This document shows, one piece after another, positions 1-11,536 of a stretch of 64,000 nt of DNA. The stretch covers positions 1 through 64,000 of the forward strand of contig JAEUQA010000037.1 in assembly GCA_016789845.1 (NCBI GenBank), read 5' to 3'. A program made the position numbers and the translations under genes. Within the stretch, counting starts at the first letter, position 1. The number at the start of each line of letters is the position of its first letter. Below the pieces are notes generated by a model. The model did not search any database and was not told the origin of the DNA. It saw nothing but the letters and a program-made list of their open reading frames with translations. The stretch comes from Chromatiales bacterium. GTDB lineage: Bacteria > Pseudomonadota > Gammaproteobacteria > Steroidobacterales > GCA-2729495.

Positions 1-117
1 CAAGGGCATCACCGGCAGTGGCGTCAAGGGCATCACCGGCAGTGGCGTCAAGGGCATCACCGGCAGTGGCGTCAAGGGCATCACCGGCAGTGGCGTCAAG
101 GGCATCACCGGCAGTGG
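1..117 (+). repeat. 24-bp tandem repeat, about five copies
   Basis: Four exact 24-bp units run from base 1 to 96, followed by a 21-bp partial unit that diverges where the reading frame changes to GFTR and stops. The unit length is a multiple of three, so copies can be gained or lost without a frameshift. The array is cut by the window start and its full length is unknown. Confidence 0.9.
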
Positions 118-130
118 TTTCACCCGCTAG
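1..130 (+). CDS. C-terminal end of an octapeptide-repeat protein (partial, 5' end outside window)
   Basis: The plus-strand frame starting at base 2 is open from the window edge to a TAG at 128-130. It encodes successive copies of the octapeptide KGITGSGV and ends with KGITGSGFTR. Only the tail is visible, so the protein cannot be identified. Glycine-, serine- and threonine-rich repeats of this kind are low-complexity and often belong to exported or surface proteins, but that is inference. The next gene is convergent on the minus strand. Confidence 0.5.
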   Translation, partial: KGITGSGVKGITGSGVKGITGSGVKGITGSGVKGITGSGFTR

Positions 131-177
131 CGGCTTTCGGAGGTAACTCGGAAGCCATAAACCCGAAAAGCTGCACG

Positions 178-209
178 CTGCCATCTTGGGACCACCGCCT
201 AGATGGCAG
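178..209. terminator. possible hairpin between convergent genes
   Basis: A perfect 9-bp inverted repeat (CTGCCATCT at 178-186, AGATGGCAG at 201-209) with a 14-nt loop lies between the repeat-protein stop and the end of the DUF6502 gene. There is no U-tract on either side, so a role as an intrinsic terminator is uncertain. Nothing else is recognisable in 131-221. Confidence 0.3.
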
Positions 210-221
210 CAGTCCACTCGT

Positions 222-1040
222 TCAACGATAACTTACGTCATCAGAATCCTCGAAATAGAATAATCCGATACCAACTGCTGAGCTTCCACTTGTTCCTGAG
301 GTTTCGCTAACCTCCGACAACAAGTCATCCAACTCCTCCGAAAACTGCTTAAGGCGGGCGGTGACCTCCCTCTCCAGCTCTGGGCGCCGCTCCAGTGGCA
401 CTGAGTATGTGTCCACAACTCGCTGGAATCTCAATCCACGAGGCTCAGCAGACGCCACATTACGTGCCACGGTTAGCGCTAACGGTCGAATACCGAACTG
501 TAGCCCTTCCGCCAAACGATCCTTCGCTGAATCGGCAATGAAGTACCGTCGCAATACAGTTAGCGATCCAGTTTCATCCTGCTTCACTGCCCCAACTCGC
601 AGCAACTCCGCACGCATGGCTACCGGAGACAGATTTGCCCCGCAACTACGAACGAGGTCAGTAAACGACTCTGGCCCACCGTCCCAGACCAATGGCTTTG
701 GAACTCCTGAAGTGTCGCAGTAGCGGTCTGATGTAAACCATCTCCGCAAGACTTCTGCTGGCAAGTGAGTCAACGGAGTCCTCGCCGCGCCTCCCGCCGC
801 CTGAAACTCTTTAACTGCCTTAACTTCCTTCCGTGAAATTCCAGTCATAAGCGCAATTCGTGAAATATTTGTTGGTCGCCCCGGAGAACCAAAGTCCTCA
901 CTAGCAACCTCCACGAAGGCAACTTTGCTTGCTTCAACAAAGTCCCTATATCCAACTCCAAATTGGAGCAGCATCGCAGCGATCGGCCTAATTGTTGCGA
1001 CCAATACCGAATGCAACACGTTGATCTCCGAACTCGACAT
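222..1040 (-). CDS. DUF6502 family protein
   Basis: The product is about 272 residues and resembles the DUF6502 family of proteobacterial proteins of unknown function. The N-terminal half (IRPIAAMLLQFGVGYRDF, then NISRIALMTGISRKEV) looks like a helical, helix-turn-helix-like module. The C-terminal part has a long helical, acidic stretch with no catalytic motif I recognise. I prefer the ATG at 1040, where the family-like sequence MSSSEINVLHS begins. A TTG at 1076 would give 12 more residues and overlap the ligA stop. The gene is visibly more AT-rich than its neighbours. It follows ligA on the same strand, so it may be the last gene of the smc-zipA-ligA unit. Function is unknown. Confidence 0.7.
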   Translation of the reverse strand: MSSSEINVLHSVLVATIRPIAAMLLQFGVGYRDFVEASKVAFVEVASEDFGSPGRPTNISRIALMTGISRKEVKAVKEFQAAGGAARTPLTHLPAEVLRRWFTSDRYCDTSGVPKPLVWDGGPESFTDLVRSCGANLSPVAMRAELLRVGAVKQDETGSLTVLRRYFIADSAKDRLAEGLQFGIRPLALTVARNVASAEPRGLRFQRVVDTYSVPLERRPELEREVTARLKQFSEELDDLLSEVSETSGTSGSSAVGIGLFYFEDSDDVSYR

Positions 1041-1072
1041 TAGTTGACTATAGAGAACGCGTGACGGACCGG

Positions 1073-3737
<2,665 letters not shown>

Positions 3738-3743
3738 GGAGGA

Positions 3744-6700
3744 TCAACTGGCGATGAGCTTGACGGCCTCATCGATGTCGACCGCCACCAGTCGCGATAC
3801 ACCCGGCTCGTTCATCGTCACGCCGGTAAGTTGCCGGGTCATTTCCATGGTCGTCTTGTTATGGGTAATGACGATGAACTGCACGGTTTTCGACATTTCC
3901 CGAACGATATCGCAGAAGCGACCGACGTTTGCCTCGTCCAGCGGCGCATCAACCTCGTCCAGGATGCAGAATGGTGCGGGGTTCAGCTCGAAGATCGAGA
4001 AAATCAGAGCGACGGCCGTCAATGCCTTCTCACCACCGGATAGCAGGTGGATGTGGCTATTGCGTTTGCCGGGCGGCCGGGCCATGACCGTGACGCCGGC
4101 GGCCAGAAAGTCGTCACCCTCGAGGGTTAGATACGCATGTCCGCCGCCGAAGAGTCGCGGGAAAAGCCGCTTCAGTCCGTTATTGATGTTGTCGAAGGTT
4201 TCCTGGAAGCGGGTGCGGCTCTCGCGGTCGATCCGGCGAATGGCGTGCTCCAGCGTCTCAAGGGCCGATGACAGGTCGGCGTGCTGCGAATCCAGATAAG
4301 CCTTGCGCTCCGACTGCTCGGAGAACTCATCGATGGCGGCAAGGTTGATCGGTCCGAGGCGTTCGATTGATGCGCGTGTCTGGGCCAGGCGCTGGTCCCA
4401 GGCTTCTGCATCGGCCTCGGCCGGCGTCTGGGCCATTACATCGGCAAGCACAAAGCCAGTCGCTGCGAACCGCTCCGTGAGGGCCTCGCCGCGAACCTCG
4501 AGTTCCCGGACCTGCATGCGCAGGGCCTCAACGGCCTCACGCTCGCCGCCAACCAGCTTCTCGAGCTCATGGCGCCGGTTTTCTCCTGCCTTCACGCGTT
4601 GTTCCACGGCAGTCAGGCCGTCACGCTGGCGGGCCATCTCGGCCTGGACCTCAACCTGCCGGGCCAGTTGCCCGTCCAGCTCCGCCTGGTAGGCCTGCAG
4701 GGGCGCCGCGCTGTCCCGGGTGTTCGTCTCGAGCACTGCGATGCGCTCGACCAGCTGGTTGCGCTGCTGCGTCACCCGCTCCAGGGCGGCTACGGCTGCT
4801 CCCTGGGCGGCCCGGCGGCTCTCGAACTCGATGAGGATCTGGCCAACGGCAGTGCGCTGCGCCTCGGCACTCTCCCGGGCAACGTTGTAGGCCGCGAGGA
4901 GCACTTCCTGCTGATCACGCCGTCCGGGCCGCTGACCGTCGAGTTCACCGAGTCGTTGCTCGGCTGCCTGCAGCCTCACGCGGGCCTCGTCAATCACGGC
5001 ACGGAGCTCGGTCAACTCGTTCCGCACGGATTCCTCGTCATGGGCCAGCACGTCCAGGCGATGCCGCGCGCGCTCGAGATCCTGGTGCAGGGTTGCCGCC
5101 ATGGAGGCGGATTCCAGGCTCTGCCGGTTGGCGTCCGCGAGCCGAACCTGGACCTGCTGACGCTCGCGCTCGAGTGCATCAATCTCGCCCCGCAGGTCGA
5201 GCCGGGCCTGGCCCAAAGCAGCAATCTGCGCGTCGTCGTCGATGACCGCCGCGCCGAGTTCCCGGATCTCGCGCTCGCGGGCCATCATTCCCACGTAGCG
5301 CTGGGCACGGTTGACCCGCACCCAGCCGCGGCCCAGCCAGATGCCGTCCGGCGTGATGAGCGACTGGCCCGCACGAAGGTCGGACCGACGCTGCAATGCT
5401 TCGTCGACCGATTCCACGCAAGTCACCGCTGCCAGATGACCACGCACATGCCCGGCGTGCTGCACGCGGGCAGCCAGCGAATCTGCGGGCACGTCCTGCC
5501 CGTCGCTGCTCTCCTCGAGGAGAACCAGCGTGGCTTCCGGCAATGATCCGGCATGCTGGCCGACATCACTCACGCACACCGCCTGCAGGAAGTCGCCAAG
5601 CACGGTCTCGATGGCGCGTGTCCAGCGCGGCTCGGCCACGAGCTGCTGAACCAGGCGCCGGTTATCGGCCAGGCCCGACTCGGCAAGCCAGCCGCCGAGG
5701 ATTTCCTCTTCGTTGCCCAGGGCGGCGTTCTGGATCACTCGCAGTGCATCGAGCCGGCCGCGCCGGGCCTCGAGATCGCCCCGCAGTTGCTCAATGTCGC
5801 CACCCAGGCGCTGCTCCGCCTCGCGCCTCGCCGCAAGCGCGCAACCCGCATCCTCGAGGGCCCGGGCCTCAGCCGAAATCAGGAGCTGCGTGTCGGTCTG
5901 CAACTTGTCCTGGGCAACCAGCCGGGCCTCGATGTCGACTACCGAAATCGACAGGCGCTCGCCTTCGACCGACTCCAGCTGACGCTCGAGCCTGACCTGG
6001 TGCGCCTCGAGGTGCTCGAGCCGCGTCTGCTCGACCTCGCGGGCCTGTTGCTGCTCCTTGACGTCGAGATTGAACGTGTGCCACTCGTCCTGCCAGGCAT
6101 CCAGAGCAGCCTCGCTGGCCTGGAGTTCGGCAATGGCTGCGGCCTCTGCTTCCCGGGCAGCCGCGAGGCCGGGCTCGAAACCGGCGATCCCGAGCTCGAT
6201 GTCGGCAAGGGCCTGGCCGTCCCGTTCGACCTCCGCCAGCACGGAGGCAAGCTCGGTGCGTGCCTGGTCGAGGTCACGCAGCTCGCGCTCCCGCAGCTCG
6301 CGCGCGTGCGCCAGGGTCTGCTCAAGACGGGCAATCTCACCCTGCACCGAGTAGTAGCTGGCCTGGGTGACGGCGAATGCGTCGCTGGCCACGAGGTGCT
6401 CCGCGCGGGCCGTCTCGACGTCCAGTTCAACCTGGCGCTGGCCGGCCAGCGCGGCCTCCATTGCCGTCTGATGCCCGGACAGATCGGCCCTGTGGGCCGC
6501 CAACCCTCGCTCCAGCTCAGCGAGGCGCATGGCCACCAATTCGGCTTCGAGCTGGCGCTCCTGTTGCTTGAGAGTGCGGTACTTCTCGGCAACCTGGGCC
6601 TGGCGCTGCAGGTGCTTGATCTGCTTCTCGACTTCGTCGCGGAGATCCGCAAGGCGAGCCAGGTTTTCCCGCGTGTGGTGCATGCGGGTCTCGGTTTCGC

Positions 6701-7232
6701 GGCGCCTCTCCTTGTACTTGGAAATACCGGCAGCCTCTTCGATATAGCTGCGCATTTCCTCGGGCTTGGCCTCGACCAGGCGGGAAACCATGCCCTGCTC
6801 GATGATCGCATAGCTCCGGGGACCCAGACCGGTTCCCATGAACAGCCCGGTGATGTCCTTGCGGCGGCACCGGGTATTGTTCAGGAAGTACTGGGAAGTC
6901 CCGTCGCGTGACACCGTGCGACGAATCGAGATCTCCGCATAGCTGGCGTACTGCCCGCCCAGGGCGCCGTCGGAATTATCGAAGTACAGCTCGATAGCCG
7001 CGGTGCCCACCGGCTTGCGGGAACTTGAGCCGTTAAAGATGACGTCTTCCATGGAATCGCCGCGGAGGTGCCGCGCCGACGTCTCGCCCATGACCCACCG
7101 GATGGCATCGATGACGTTGGACTTGCCGCAGCCATTGGGACCGACCACGCCGACCAGGTTGCTCGGAAAATGAACGGTGGTCGGATCAACGAAAGACTTG
7201 AATCCCGCAAGCTTGATCTTGCTCAGTCGCAT
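3744..7232 (-). CDS. smc: chromosome segregation protein SMC
   Basis: SMC is the ATPase core of the condensin that organises and segregates the chromosome. The 1162-residue protein shows Walker A (GPNGCGKSN, residues 31-39), an Ala/Glu/Arg-rich coiled coil, a hinge near the middle (residues about 500-640), a second coiled coil, the ABC signature LLSGGEKALTA and Walker B (CILDEVDAPLDE) near the C-terminus. The start ATG is clear because the family begins MRLSKIKLAGFKSF. Its presence instead of MukBEF argues against an enteric-type gammaproteobacterium. It is the first gene of a unit with zipA and ligA. Confidence 0.98.
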   Translation of the reverse strand: MRLSKIKLAGFKSFVDPTTVHFPSNLVGVVGPNGCGKSNVIDAIRWVMGETSARHLRGDSMEDVIFNGSSSRKPVGTAAIELYFDNSDGALGGQYASYAEISIRRTVSRDGTSQYFLNNTRCRRKDITGLFMGTGLGPRSYAIIEQGMVSRLVEAKPEEMRSYIEEAAGISKYKERRRETETRMHHTRENLARLADLRDEVEKQIKHLQRQAQVAEKYRTLKQQERQLEAELVAMRLAELERGLAAHRADLSGHQTAMEAALAGQRQVELDVETARAEHLVASDAFAVTQASYYSVQGEIARLEQTLAHARELRERELRDLDQARTELASVLAEVERDGQALADIELGIAGFEPGLAAAREAEAAAIAELQASEAALDAWQDEWHTFNLDVKEQQQAREVEQTRLEHLEAHQVRLERQLESVEGERLSISVVDIEARLVAQDKLQTDTQLLISAEARALEDAGCALAARREAEQRLGGDIEQLRGDLEARRGRLDALRVIQNAALGNEEEILGGWLAESGLADNRRLVQQLVAEPRWTRAIETVLGDFLQAVCVSDVGQHAGSLPEATLVLLEESSDGQDVPADSLAARVQHAGHVRGHLAAVTCVESVDEALQRRSDLRAGQSLITPDGIWLGRGWVRVNRAQRYVGMMAREREIRELGAAVIDDDAQIAALGQARLDLRGEIDALERERQQVQVRLADANRQSLESASMAATLHQDLERARHRLDVLAHDEESVRNELTELRAVIDEARVRLQAAEQRLGELDGQRPGRRDQQEVLLAAYNVARESAEAQRTAVGQILIEFESRRAAQGAAVAALERVTQQRNQLVERIAVLETNTRDSAAPLQAYQAELDGQLARQVEVQAEMARQRDGLTAVEQRVKAGENRRHELEKLVGGEREAVEALRMQVRELEVRGEALTERFAATGFVLADVMAQTPAEADAEAWDQRLAQTRASIERLGPINLAAIDEFSEQSERKAYLDSQHADLSSALETLEHAIRRIDRESRTRFQETFDNINNGLKRLFPRLFGGGHAYLTLEGDDFLAAGVTVMARPPGKRNSHIHLLSGGEKALTAVALIFSIFELNPAPFCILDEVDAPLDEANVGRFCDIVREMSKTVQFIVITHNKTTMEMTRQLTGVTMNEPGVSRLVAVDIDEAVKLIAS

Positions 7233-7327
7233 AAGTTCAGGGTGCCCGGAGTGAGGAAACTAAGCTAACGGGAGGTACTCTCGTAGTGTAGATTAATTCG
7301 ACATTGCGCACACGCGACAGGCTATCG

Positions 7328-7355
7328 CCCGCAACCCGCAATCCGCAATCCGCAT
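7328..7355. repeat. four-copy 7-bp tandem repeat upstream of smc/queF
   Basis: In the 148-bp divergent region between smc and queF, the heptamer CCCGCAA occurs twice and is followed by TCCGCAA and TCCGCAT. Short CCGCAAT-type tandem repeats occur between genes in many GC-rich genomes. The only promoter-like hint nearby is a minus-strand TACACT (7285-7290) suitable as an smc -10 box, but no good -35 box was seen. Confidence 0.6.
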
Positions 7356-7380
7356 CCCCATCGGACCAGGCCACTGATCA

Positions 7381-7785
7381 ATGCCCTCTTCACCAAGCAC
7401 GACCCTCGAAACCTTCCCGAACCCCGAACCCGACCGGGCCTTCACGATCCGCATGCGCCTGCCGGAGTTCACCTGCCTCTGTCCCAAGACCGGGCAACCC
7501 GATTTTGCCACCCTGCATCTAGAATATGTCCCCGATTCTCTGTGTATTGAGCTGAAGTCACTGAAAAATTACCTGTGGTCCTTCCGCGACCAGGGCGCCT
7601 TCCATGAGGCGGTTACCAACCGGATTCTCAGTGACCTGGCCGCCGCCACGGCGCCGCGCTTCATGAGGCTGACAGCTGAGTTCAACGTCCGCGGCGGGAT
7701 CTACACCACGGTCGTTGCGGAGCATCGGCAACCGGGCTGGCAGCCACCTGTGCCGGTGGCCTTGCCGGCGGGTCCCGGTCCCTGA
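7381..7785 (+). CDS. queF: NADPH-dependent 7-cyano-7-deazaguanine reductase QueF
   Basis: QueF reduces preQ0 (7-cyano-7-deazaguanine) to preQ1, the last free-base step before tRNA-guanine transglycosylase in queuosine synthesis. At 134 residues it is the short, single-domain (unimodular, YkvM-like) type. Visible landmarks are the active-site cysteine in [13 protein letters not shown], the [20 protein letters not shown] segment that carries the family's NADPH motif and a catalytic glutamate, and the RGGIYTTV strand near the end. It stands alone on the plus strand, divergent from smc, with the dksA promoter just downstream. The N-terminal 20 residues are Pro/Ser-rich and may not be structured. 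Confidence 0.93.
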   Translation: MPSSPSTTLETFPNPEPDRAFTIRMRLPEFTCLCPKTGQPDFATLHLEYVPDSLCIELKSLKNYLWSFRDQGAFHEAVTNRILSDLAAATAPRFMRLTAEFNVRGGIYTTVVAEHRQPGWQPPVPVALPAGPGP

Positions 7786-7824
7786 AGCACCGTGGGGCAC
7801 TCTTCCCGCCCGGAACTCCGTATG

Positions 7825-7830
7825 TATAAT
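7825..7830 (+). promoter_or_regulatory. -10 box of the likely dksA promoter
   Basis: A perfect TATAAT lies 33 bp upstream of the dksA start in the queF-dksA gap. The -35 region 17 bp upstream (CTTCCC) is weak. This would start dksA transcription after queF. Confidence 0.5.
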
Positions 7831-7862
7831 TCCGCGCTTAAATTTTCCGCAGGACCCAGCAA

Positions 7863-8714
7863 ATGCCCTCTGCCAAGCGACCAGTCCGCAAGAGCAGCCC
7901 CTCGGGGAAGGCCAAGTCGGCCGCCTCCGCGAAGGCGCGCGCCAGCCGGACGGATACCCGCAAGGCTGCCCGGAAACCGGCCCCGGTTAAGAAGGCGACA
8001 GCCAAGGGCAAGCCGGCCCCCGGCAAATCGGCTGCCAAGGCATCAGCCAGGACGCGGGCGAAGGCCCCTGCAAGCACCAGGCCGGTCAAGCCTGCCGCGA
8101 AGCCAGCGCCGGCCAGGATGCCCGTACCGAGCCAACAGGCCAAGGGCAGCGCCCAGAAGCCCCCTCCGCTGCGGGAAATGATCGTCCGGACTACACCGGG
8201 CCTGGTGAAGACCAGTGGGCGGAAGCCGCTATCGGCGACCCGCAAGGCCACCCGGCGCACCCCGGAGGCCTACGACCCTAACGCACTGATTCATGGCATC
8301 CGCCCCTATCAACCCCAGATGGGCGAGGCGTACATGAGTCCGGCTCAGCTGGAGCACTTCCGCACGATCCTTCAGGCCTGGAAACGGGAACTCATGGAGG
8401 AAGTGGACCGGACTGTCCACCATATGCAGGACGAGGCCAGCAATTTTCCCGATCCCAACGACCGGGCGACCCAGGAGTCCGAATTTGGCCTGGAATTGCG
8501 GACCCGCGACCGGGAACGAAAGCTTCTCAAGAAGATTGGCGCAGCCCTTGAGCGCATAGAGGACGGGAGCTACGGCTACTGCGAGGAGACGGGCGAAGAA
8601 ATCGGGCTCAAGCGGCTGGAGGCGCGCCCGGTAGCCACGCTGTCCCTTGAGGCCCAGGAACGCCGCGAAATGGCCGAGAGGCAGTACGGGGAGCGGGACG
8701 ACCGTTACCGCTGA
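7863..8714 (+). CDS. dksA: DksA-family RNA polymerase-binding factor with long basic N-terminal tail
   Basis: DksA binds the RNA polymerase secondary channel and, with ppGpp, mediates the stringent response. The C-terminal 150 residues match DksA: the coiled-coil with the tip sequence DPNDRATQ (tip Asp and Ala conserved), RDRERKLLKKI, and the globular region YGYCEETGEEIGLKRLEARP. Only one of the four zinc-ligand cysteines remains; the other positions are Thr, Ser and Ala (CEET, LSLEA), as in zinc-independent DksA proteins of other proteobacteria. The first 135 residues are a Lys/Ala/Pro-rich, histone H1-like tail absent from E. coli DksA (151 residues). The gene has its own -10 box and an intrinsic terminator, so it is probably monocistronic. 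Confidence 0.93.
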   Translation: MPSAKRPVRKSSPSGKAKSAASAKARASRTDTRKAARKPAPVKKATAKGKPAPGKSAAKASARTRAKAPASTRPVKPAAKPAPARMPVPSQQAKGSAQKPPPLREMIVRTTPGLVKTSGRKPLSATRKATRRTPEAYDPNALIHGIRPYQPQMGEAYMSPAQLEHFRTILQAWKRELMEEVDRTVHHMQDEASNFPDPNDRATQESEFGLELRTRDRERKLLKKIGAALERIEDGSYGYCEETGEEIGLKRLEARPVATLSLEAQERREMAERQYGERDDRYR

Positions 8715-8775
8715 GGACAACTTGCGCCGCGCACACCAACGCGCGAACTTAGCATTCACCTGATGCTTTCATTAT

Positions 8776-8808
8776 AAGGCCATGTTTTTCATGGCCTTTT
8801 TTATTTTT
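8776..8808 (+). terminator. intrinsic terminator after dksA
   Basis: A 9-bp perfect stem (AAGGCCATG at 8776-8784, CATGGCCTT at 8790-8798) with a five-T loop is followed by a T-rich run (8797-8808). Confidence 0.93.
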
Positions 8809-8842
8809 CGCAATAACTCCCCAATGGCAGCTGCATCGCGAA

Positions 8843-8880
8843 CCAATTCCCCAGCGAATGGGTCTATACAGGGGAATTGG
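8843..8880. promoter_or_regulatory. 10-bp inverted repeat in the phaR upstream region
   Basis: CCAATTCCCC (8843-8852) and GGGGAATTGG (8871-8880) are perfect inverted copies separated by 18 bp that contain a -10-like TATACA (8865-8870). The arrangement could be an operator over the phaR promoter or a leader hairpin. PhaR proteins are known to autoregulate in some bacteria, but this sequence is not a recognised PhaR site. Confidence 0.4.
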
Positions 8881-8947
8881 GGGCAACTGAACGCCGGAAG
8901 GCCCGTGTCGTCCGGCCCCAAGGCTTGGAACTAAGGAAGGACCCGCC

Positions 8948-9328
8948 ATGAGCGAGCAAAGACTGATTCGGAAGTACGTCAACCGCCGGCTCTACGACAC
9001 GGCCCAGAGCCGCTACGTCAACCTGGAGGATCTGCGCGAGCTGATCACCAGGGGCTCCAACGTCAAGGTCGTCGAGCAGGCCACCGGCGCTGATATCACG
9101 ACGCCCGTCCTCCTGCAGATCATCGCAGAAGGCCAGCGCGGCGGCACTCCGCTGCTCTCGGCCGAGTTTCTGGCCGGAATGATCCGGCTGGGTGCGGTCG
9201 ACCGTGATCCTGAACTGGCGGGGCGCCTCGACCGGGCGCTCAAGACCGTCCTGGCAACCCCGCCGAGCCGCCCTATCGGGTTGCCCGGAATCCAGAACGG
9301 GGCCGCAGCCGTAGCGGCAGTCGGCTAG
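8948..9328 (+). CDS. phaR: polyhydroxyalkanoate synthesis regulator PhaR
   Basis: PhaR-type proteins bind DNA and PHB granules and repress phasin genes. The 126-residue protein begins with the highly conserved PHB/PHA accumulation regulator DNA-binding domain (RLIRKYVNRRLYDTAQSRYV), followed by the PHB_acc domain (DITTPVLLQIIAEGQR). The Ala/Gly-rich C-terminus is short. The start is supported by a strong ribosome binding site (AAGGAAGGA) 8 bp upstream. The gene is alone between two intrinsic terminators. No phaC, phaA or phaB is present in the window, so the regulated genes are elsewhere. Confidence 0.93.
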   Translation: MSEQRLIRKYVNRRLYDTAQSRYVNLEDLRELITRGSNVKVVEQATGADITTPVLLQIIAEGQRGGTPLLSAEFLAGMIRLGAVDRDPELAGRLDRALKTVLATPPSRPIGLPGIQNGAAAVAAVG

Positions 9329-9346
9329 AAGCTGCCGAGCGAAAAA

Positions 9347-9376
9347 AGGGCGTGTCCCCGCGAGGGGACACGCCCT
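9347..9376. terminator. bidirectional terminator between phaR and pnp
   Basis: A perfect 13-bp stem (AGGGCGTGTCCCC / GGGGACACGCCCT) with a GCGA tetraloop is flanked by an A-run on the left (9342-9347) and a T-run on the right (9380-9384), so it can terminate phaR on the plus strand and pnp on the minus strand. Confidence 0.95.
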
Positions 9377-9413
9377 GACTTTTTCGGAGGGGCACCAGCA
9401 GCGGATCCGGGAC

Positions 9414-11498
9414 TCAGGCGATGTCCATGCCGCGCATGCTCAGGCGAACCCTGCCCTGACGATCCACTTCCAGGACCTTGACCCGCACGATGTCGCCTTC
9501 CTTCAGCTTGTCGCCCACGCGCTCCACGCGCTCGTCGGCTATCTGCGATATGTGGACGAGTCCGTCACGCCCCGGCAGGATCGTCACGAAGGCACCAAAA
9601 TCCATGAGCCGCGCGACCCTGCCCTCGTAGACACGACCGACTTCGACGTCCGCGGTGATGAGTTCAATGCGCGCCTGGGCCTCGCGACCCGCCGTGGCAT
9701 TGACGGATGCAATCTTCACCGTACCGTCGTTGTCGATGTCGATGCTCGCGCCCGTCTCTTCGGTTATCGCGCGGATCACGGACCCGCCCTTGCCGATCAC
9801 GTCCCTGATCTTCTCGGGATCGATCCGCATGGTGATGATCGTGGGGGCCCAGTCGGACATCTTCTCGCGGTGTGCAGGCAGGACGCGGTTCATCTGCTCG
9901 AGGATATGGAGGCGGGCTTCCTTGGCCTGGGACAGCGCGTTCTCCATGATTTCCCGCGTGATGCCGTCGATCTTGATGTCCATCTGCAGTGCGGTGACGC
10001 CGGAGGCGCTCCCCGCGACCTTGAAGTCCATGTCGCCGAGATGGTCCTCATCACCAAGAATGTCGGTGAGGACCTGATACCGGTCGCCGTCCTTCACGAG
10101 CCCCATCGCCACGCCGGCCACCGGCGCCAGGATCGGCACACCGGCATCCATCAGCGCTAGGCTGGCGCCACACACGCTGGCCATCGAACTGGAGCCGTTG
10201 GACTCGGTGATCTCCGATACCACGCGGAGCACGTAGGGAAACTTCTCCATATCCGGCAGGACGGCCTCGACACCGCGGCGGGCAAGCCGGCCGTGTCCGA
10301 TCTCGCGACGCTTCGGCCCGAGGTTGAAGGCCGTCTCGTTCACGCAGTAGGGAGGGAAGTTGTAGTGGAACATGAAGCGGTCACGGTACTCGCCCGTGAG
10401 CGCGTCAATGATCTGGGCGTCGCGGCCCGTGCCCAGGGTCGTAACGACCAGCGCCTGGGTTTCACCGCGAGTAAACAGCGCCGAGCCGTGGGTCCGGGGC
10501 AGCACGCCGGTGCGGATCGCGATCGGGCGGACGGTCCGCGTGTCGCGCCCGTCGATCCGGGGCTCTCCATTCAGCACCTGCCCGCGGACGACCTTCTTCT
10601 CCAGGCGGGCCAGCGCGTTGCCGACAGCTTCCTTGGCGGCGCTGTCCGCGCCGGACGCCAGGCTGGCCAGCACTTCCTGCTTGAGCTGGGCGATCTTTGC
10701 GTAGCGCTCCTGCTTGTCCCGGATCCGGTAGGCCTCAGCGAAGCGGTCGCCCACAGCCTTGGCAACCGCATCGGCCACCGCAGGATCGGCAGCCGGGGCC
10801 GACCAGTTCCACGAGGGCCGGCCTGCCTCGGCCGCCAGCGCGCGGATGTTCTCGATGGCAATCTGCATCTGCTCATGACCGTAGATCACGGCGTCGAGCA
10901 TCACCTTCTCGGACAACTGCTGGGCGGCGGACTCCACCATCAGGACTGCCTTGGCCGTGCCGGCCACCACGAGATCCAGCTTGGACTGCTTGAGCTGGGT
11001 GGTCGTCGGATTCAGGACGAAAGCACCGTCGATATAGCCCACCCGGGCCCCGGCGATGGGACCCGCAAAGGGAGCGCCCGTCAGGGCCAGCGCCGCGGAT
11101 GCGCCGAGCATCGCCGGAATGTCGGAATCGACCTCGGGATTCAGGGAGATCACCGTGGCGATGACCTGGACTTCGTTGACGAAGCCCTTGGGAAAGAGCG
11201 GGCGGATGGGCCTGTCGATGAGCCGGGAAACCAGCGTCTCCTTCTCTGTCGGACGGCCTTCCCGCTTGAAGAAACCGCCAGGAATGCGCCCGGCAGCGTA
11301 GGTCTTTTCCTGATAGTTCACGGTCAGCGGGAAGAAGTCCCGTTCATCGCTGGCCTCGGTCTTGGCCACGGCAGCCACGAGGACGACCGTCTCGGCCATG
11401 CTGACCAGGACGGCACCACCGGCCTGTCGGGCAATCTCGCCCGTTTCGATGGTGACCTGGTGCTGGCCATAGGGAAAAGTCTTCTTGGTTGACGCCAC
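9414..11498 (-). CDS. pnp: polyribonucleotide nucleotidyltransferase (PNPase)
   Basis: PNPase degrades RNA 3' to 5' by phosphorolysis and is a core part of the degradosome. The 694-residue protein has two RNase PH-like domains (first ending near 215, second starting near 300 with [19 protein letters not shown]), the helical linker, a KH domain ([20 protein letters not shown]) and a C-terminal S1 domain ([18 protein letters not shown]). The start is a GTG with AGGA 8 bp upstream. It is the last gene of the rimP-to-pnp operon and has a large leader hairpin between rpsO and its start, as in E. coli. Confidence 0.98.
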   Translation of the reverse strand: MASTKKTFPYGQHQVTIETGEIARQAGGAVLVSMAETVVLVAAVAKTEASDERDFFPLTVNYQEKTYAAGRIPGGFFKREGRPTEKETLVSRLIDRPIRPLFPKGFVNEVQVIATVISLNPEVDSDIPAMLGASAALALTGAPFAGPIAGARVGYIDGAFVLNPTTTQLKQSKLDLVVAGTAKAVLMVESAAQQLSEKVMLDAVIYGHEQMQIAIENIRALAAEAGRPSWNWSAPAADPAVADAVAKAVGDRFAEAYRIRDKQERYAKIAQLKQEVLASLASGADSAAKEAVGNALARLEKKVVRGQVLNGEPRIDGRDTRTVRPIAIRTGVLPRTHGSALFTRGETQALVVTTLGTGRDAQIIDALTGEYRDRFMFHYNFPPYCVNETAFNLGPKRREIGHGRLARRGVEAVLPDMEKFPYVLRVVSEITESNGSSSMASVCGASLALMDAGVPILAPVAGVAMGLVKDGDRYQVLTDILGDEDHLGDMDFKVAGSASGVTALQMDIKIDGITREIMENALSQAKEARLHILEQMNRVLPAHREKMSDWAPTIITMRIDPEKIRDVIGKGGSVIRAITEETGASIDIDNDGTVKIASVNATAGREAQARIELITADVEVGRVYEGRVARLMDFGAFVTILPGRDGLVHISQIADERVERVGDKLKEGDIVRVKVLEVDRQGRVRLSMRGMDIA

Positions 11499-11536
11499 GT
11501 TCGTTTCCTAATCATCTGTTCGACGCAATGGAGACA

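Noticed and set aside
1..117. CRISPR array
   Set aside because: The repeats are directly adjacent with no spacers and keep an open reading frame.
5553..6911. 452-codon plus-strand open frame opposite smc
   Set aside because: It is antisense to the coiled-coil part of smc, has no recognisable motif, and is the expected third-position GC shadow.
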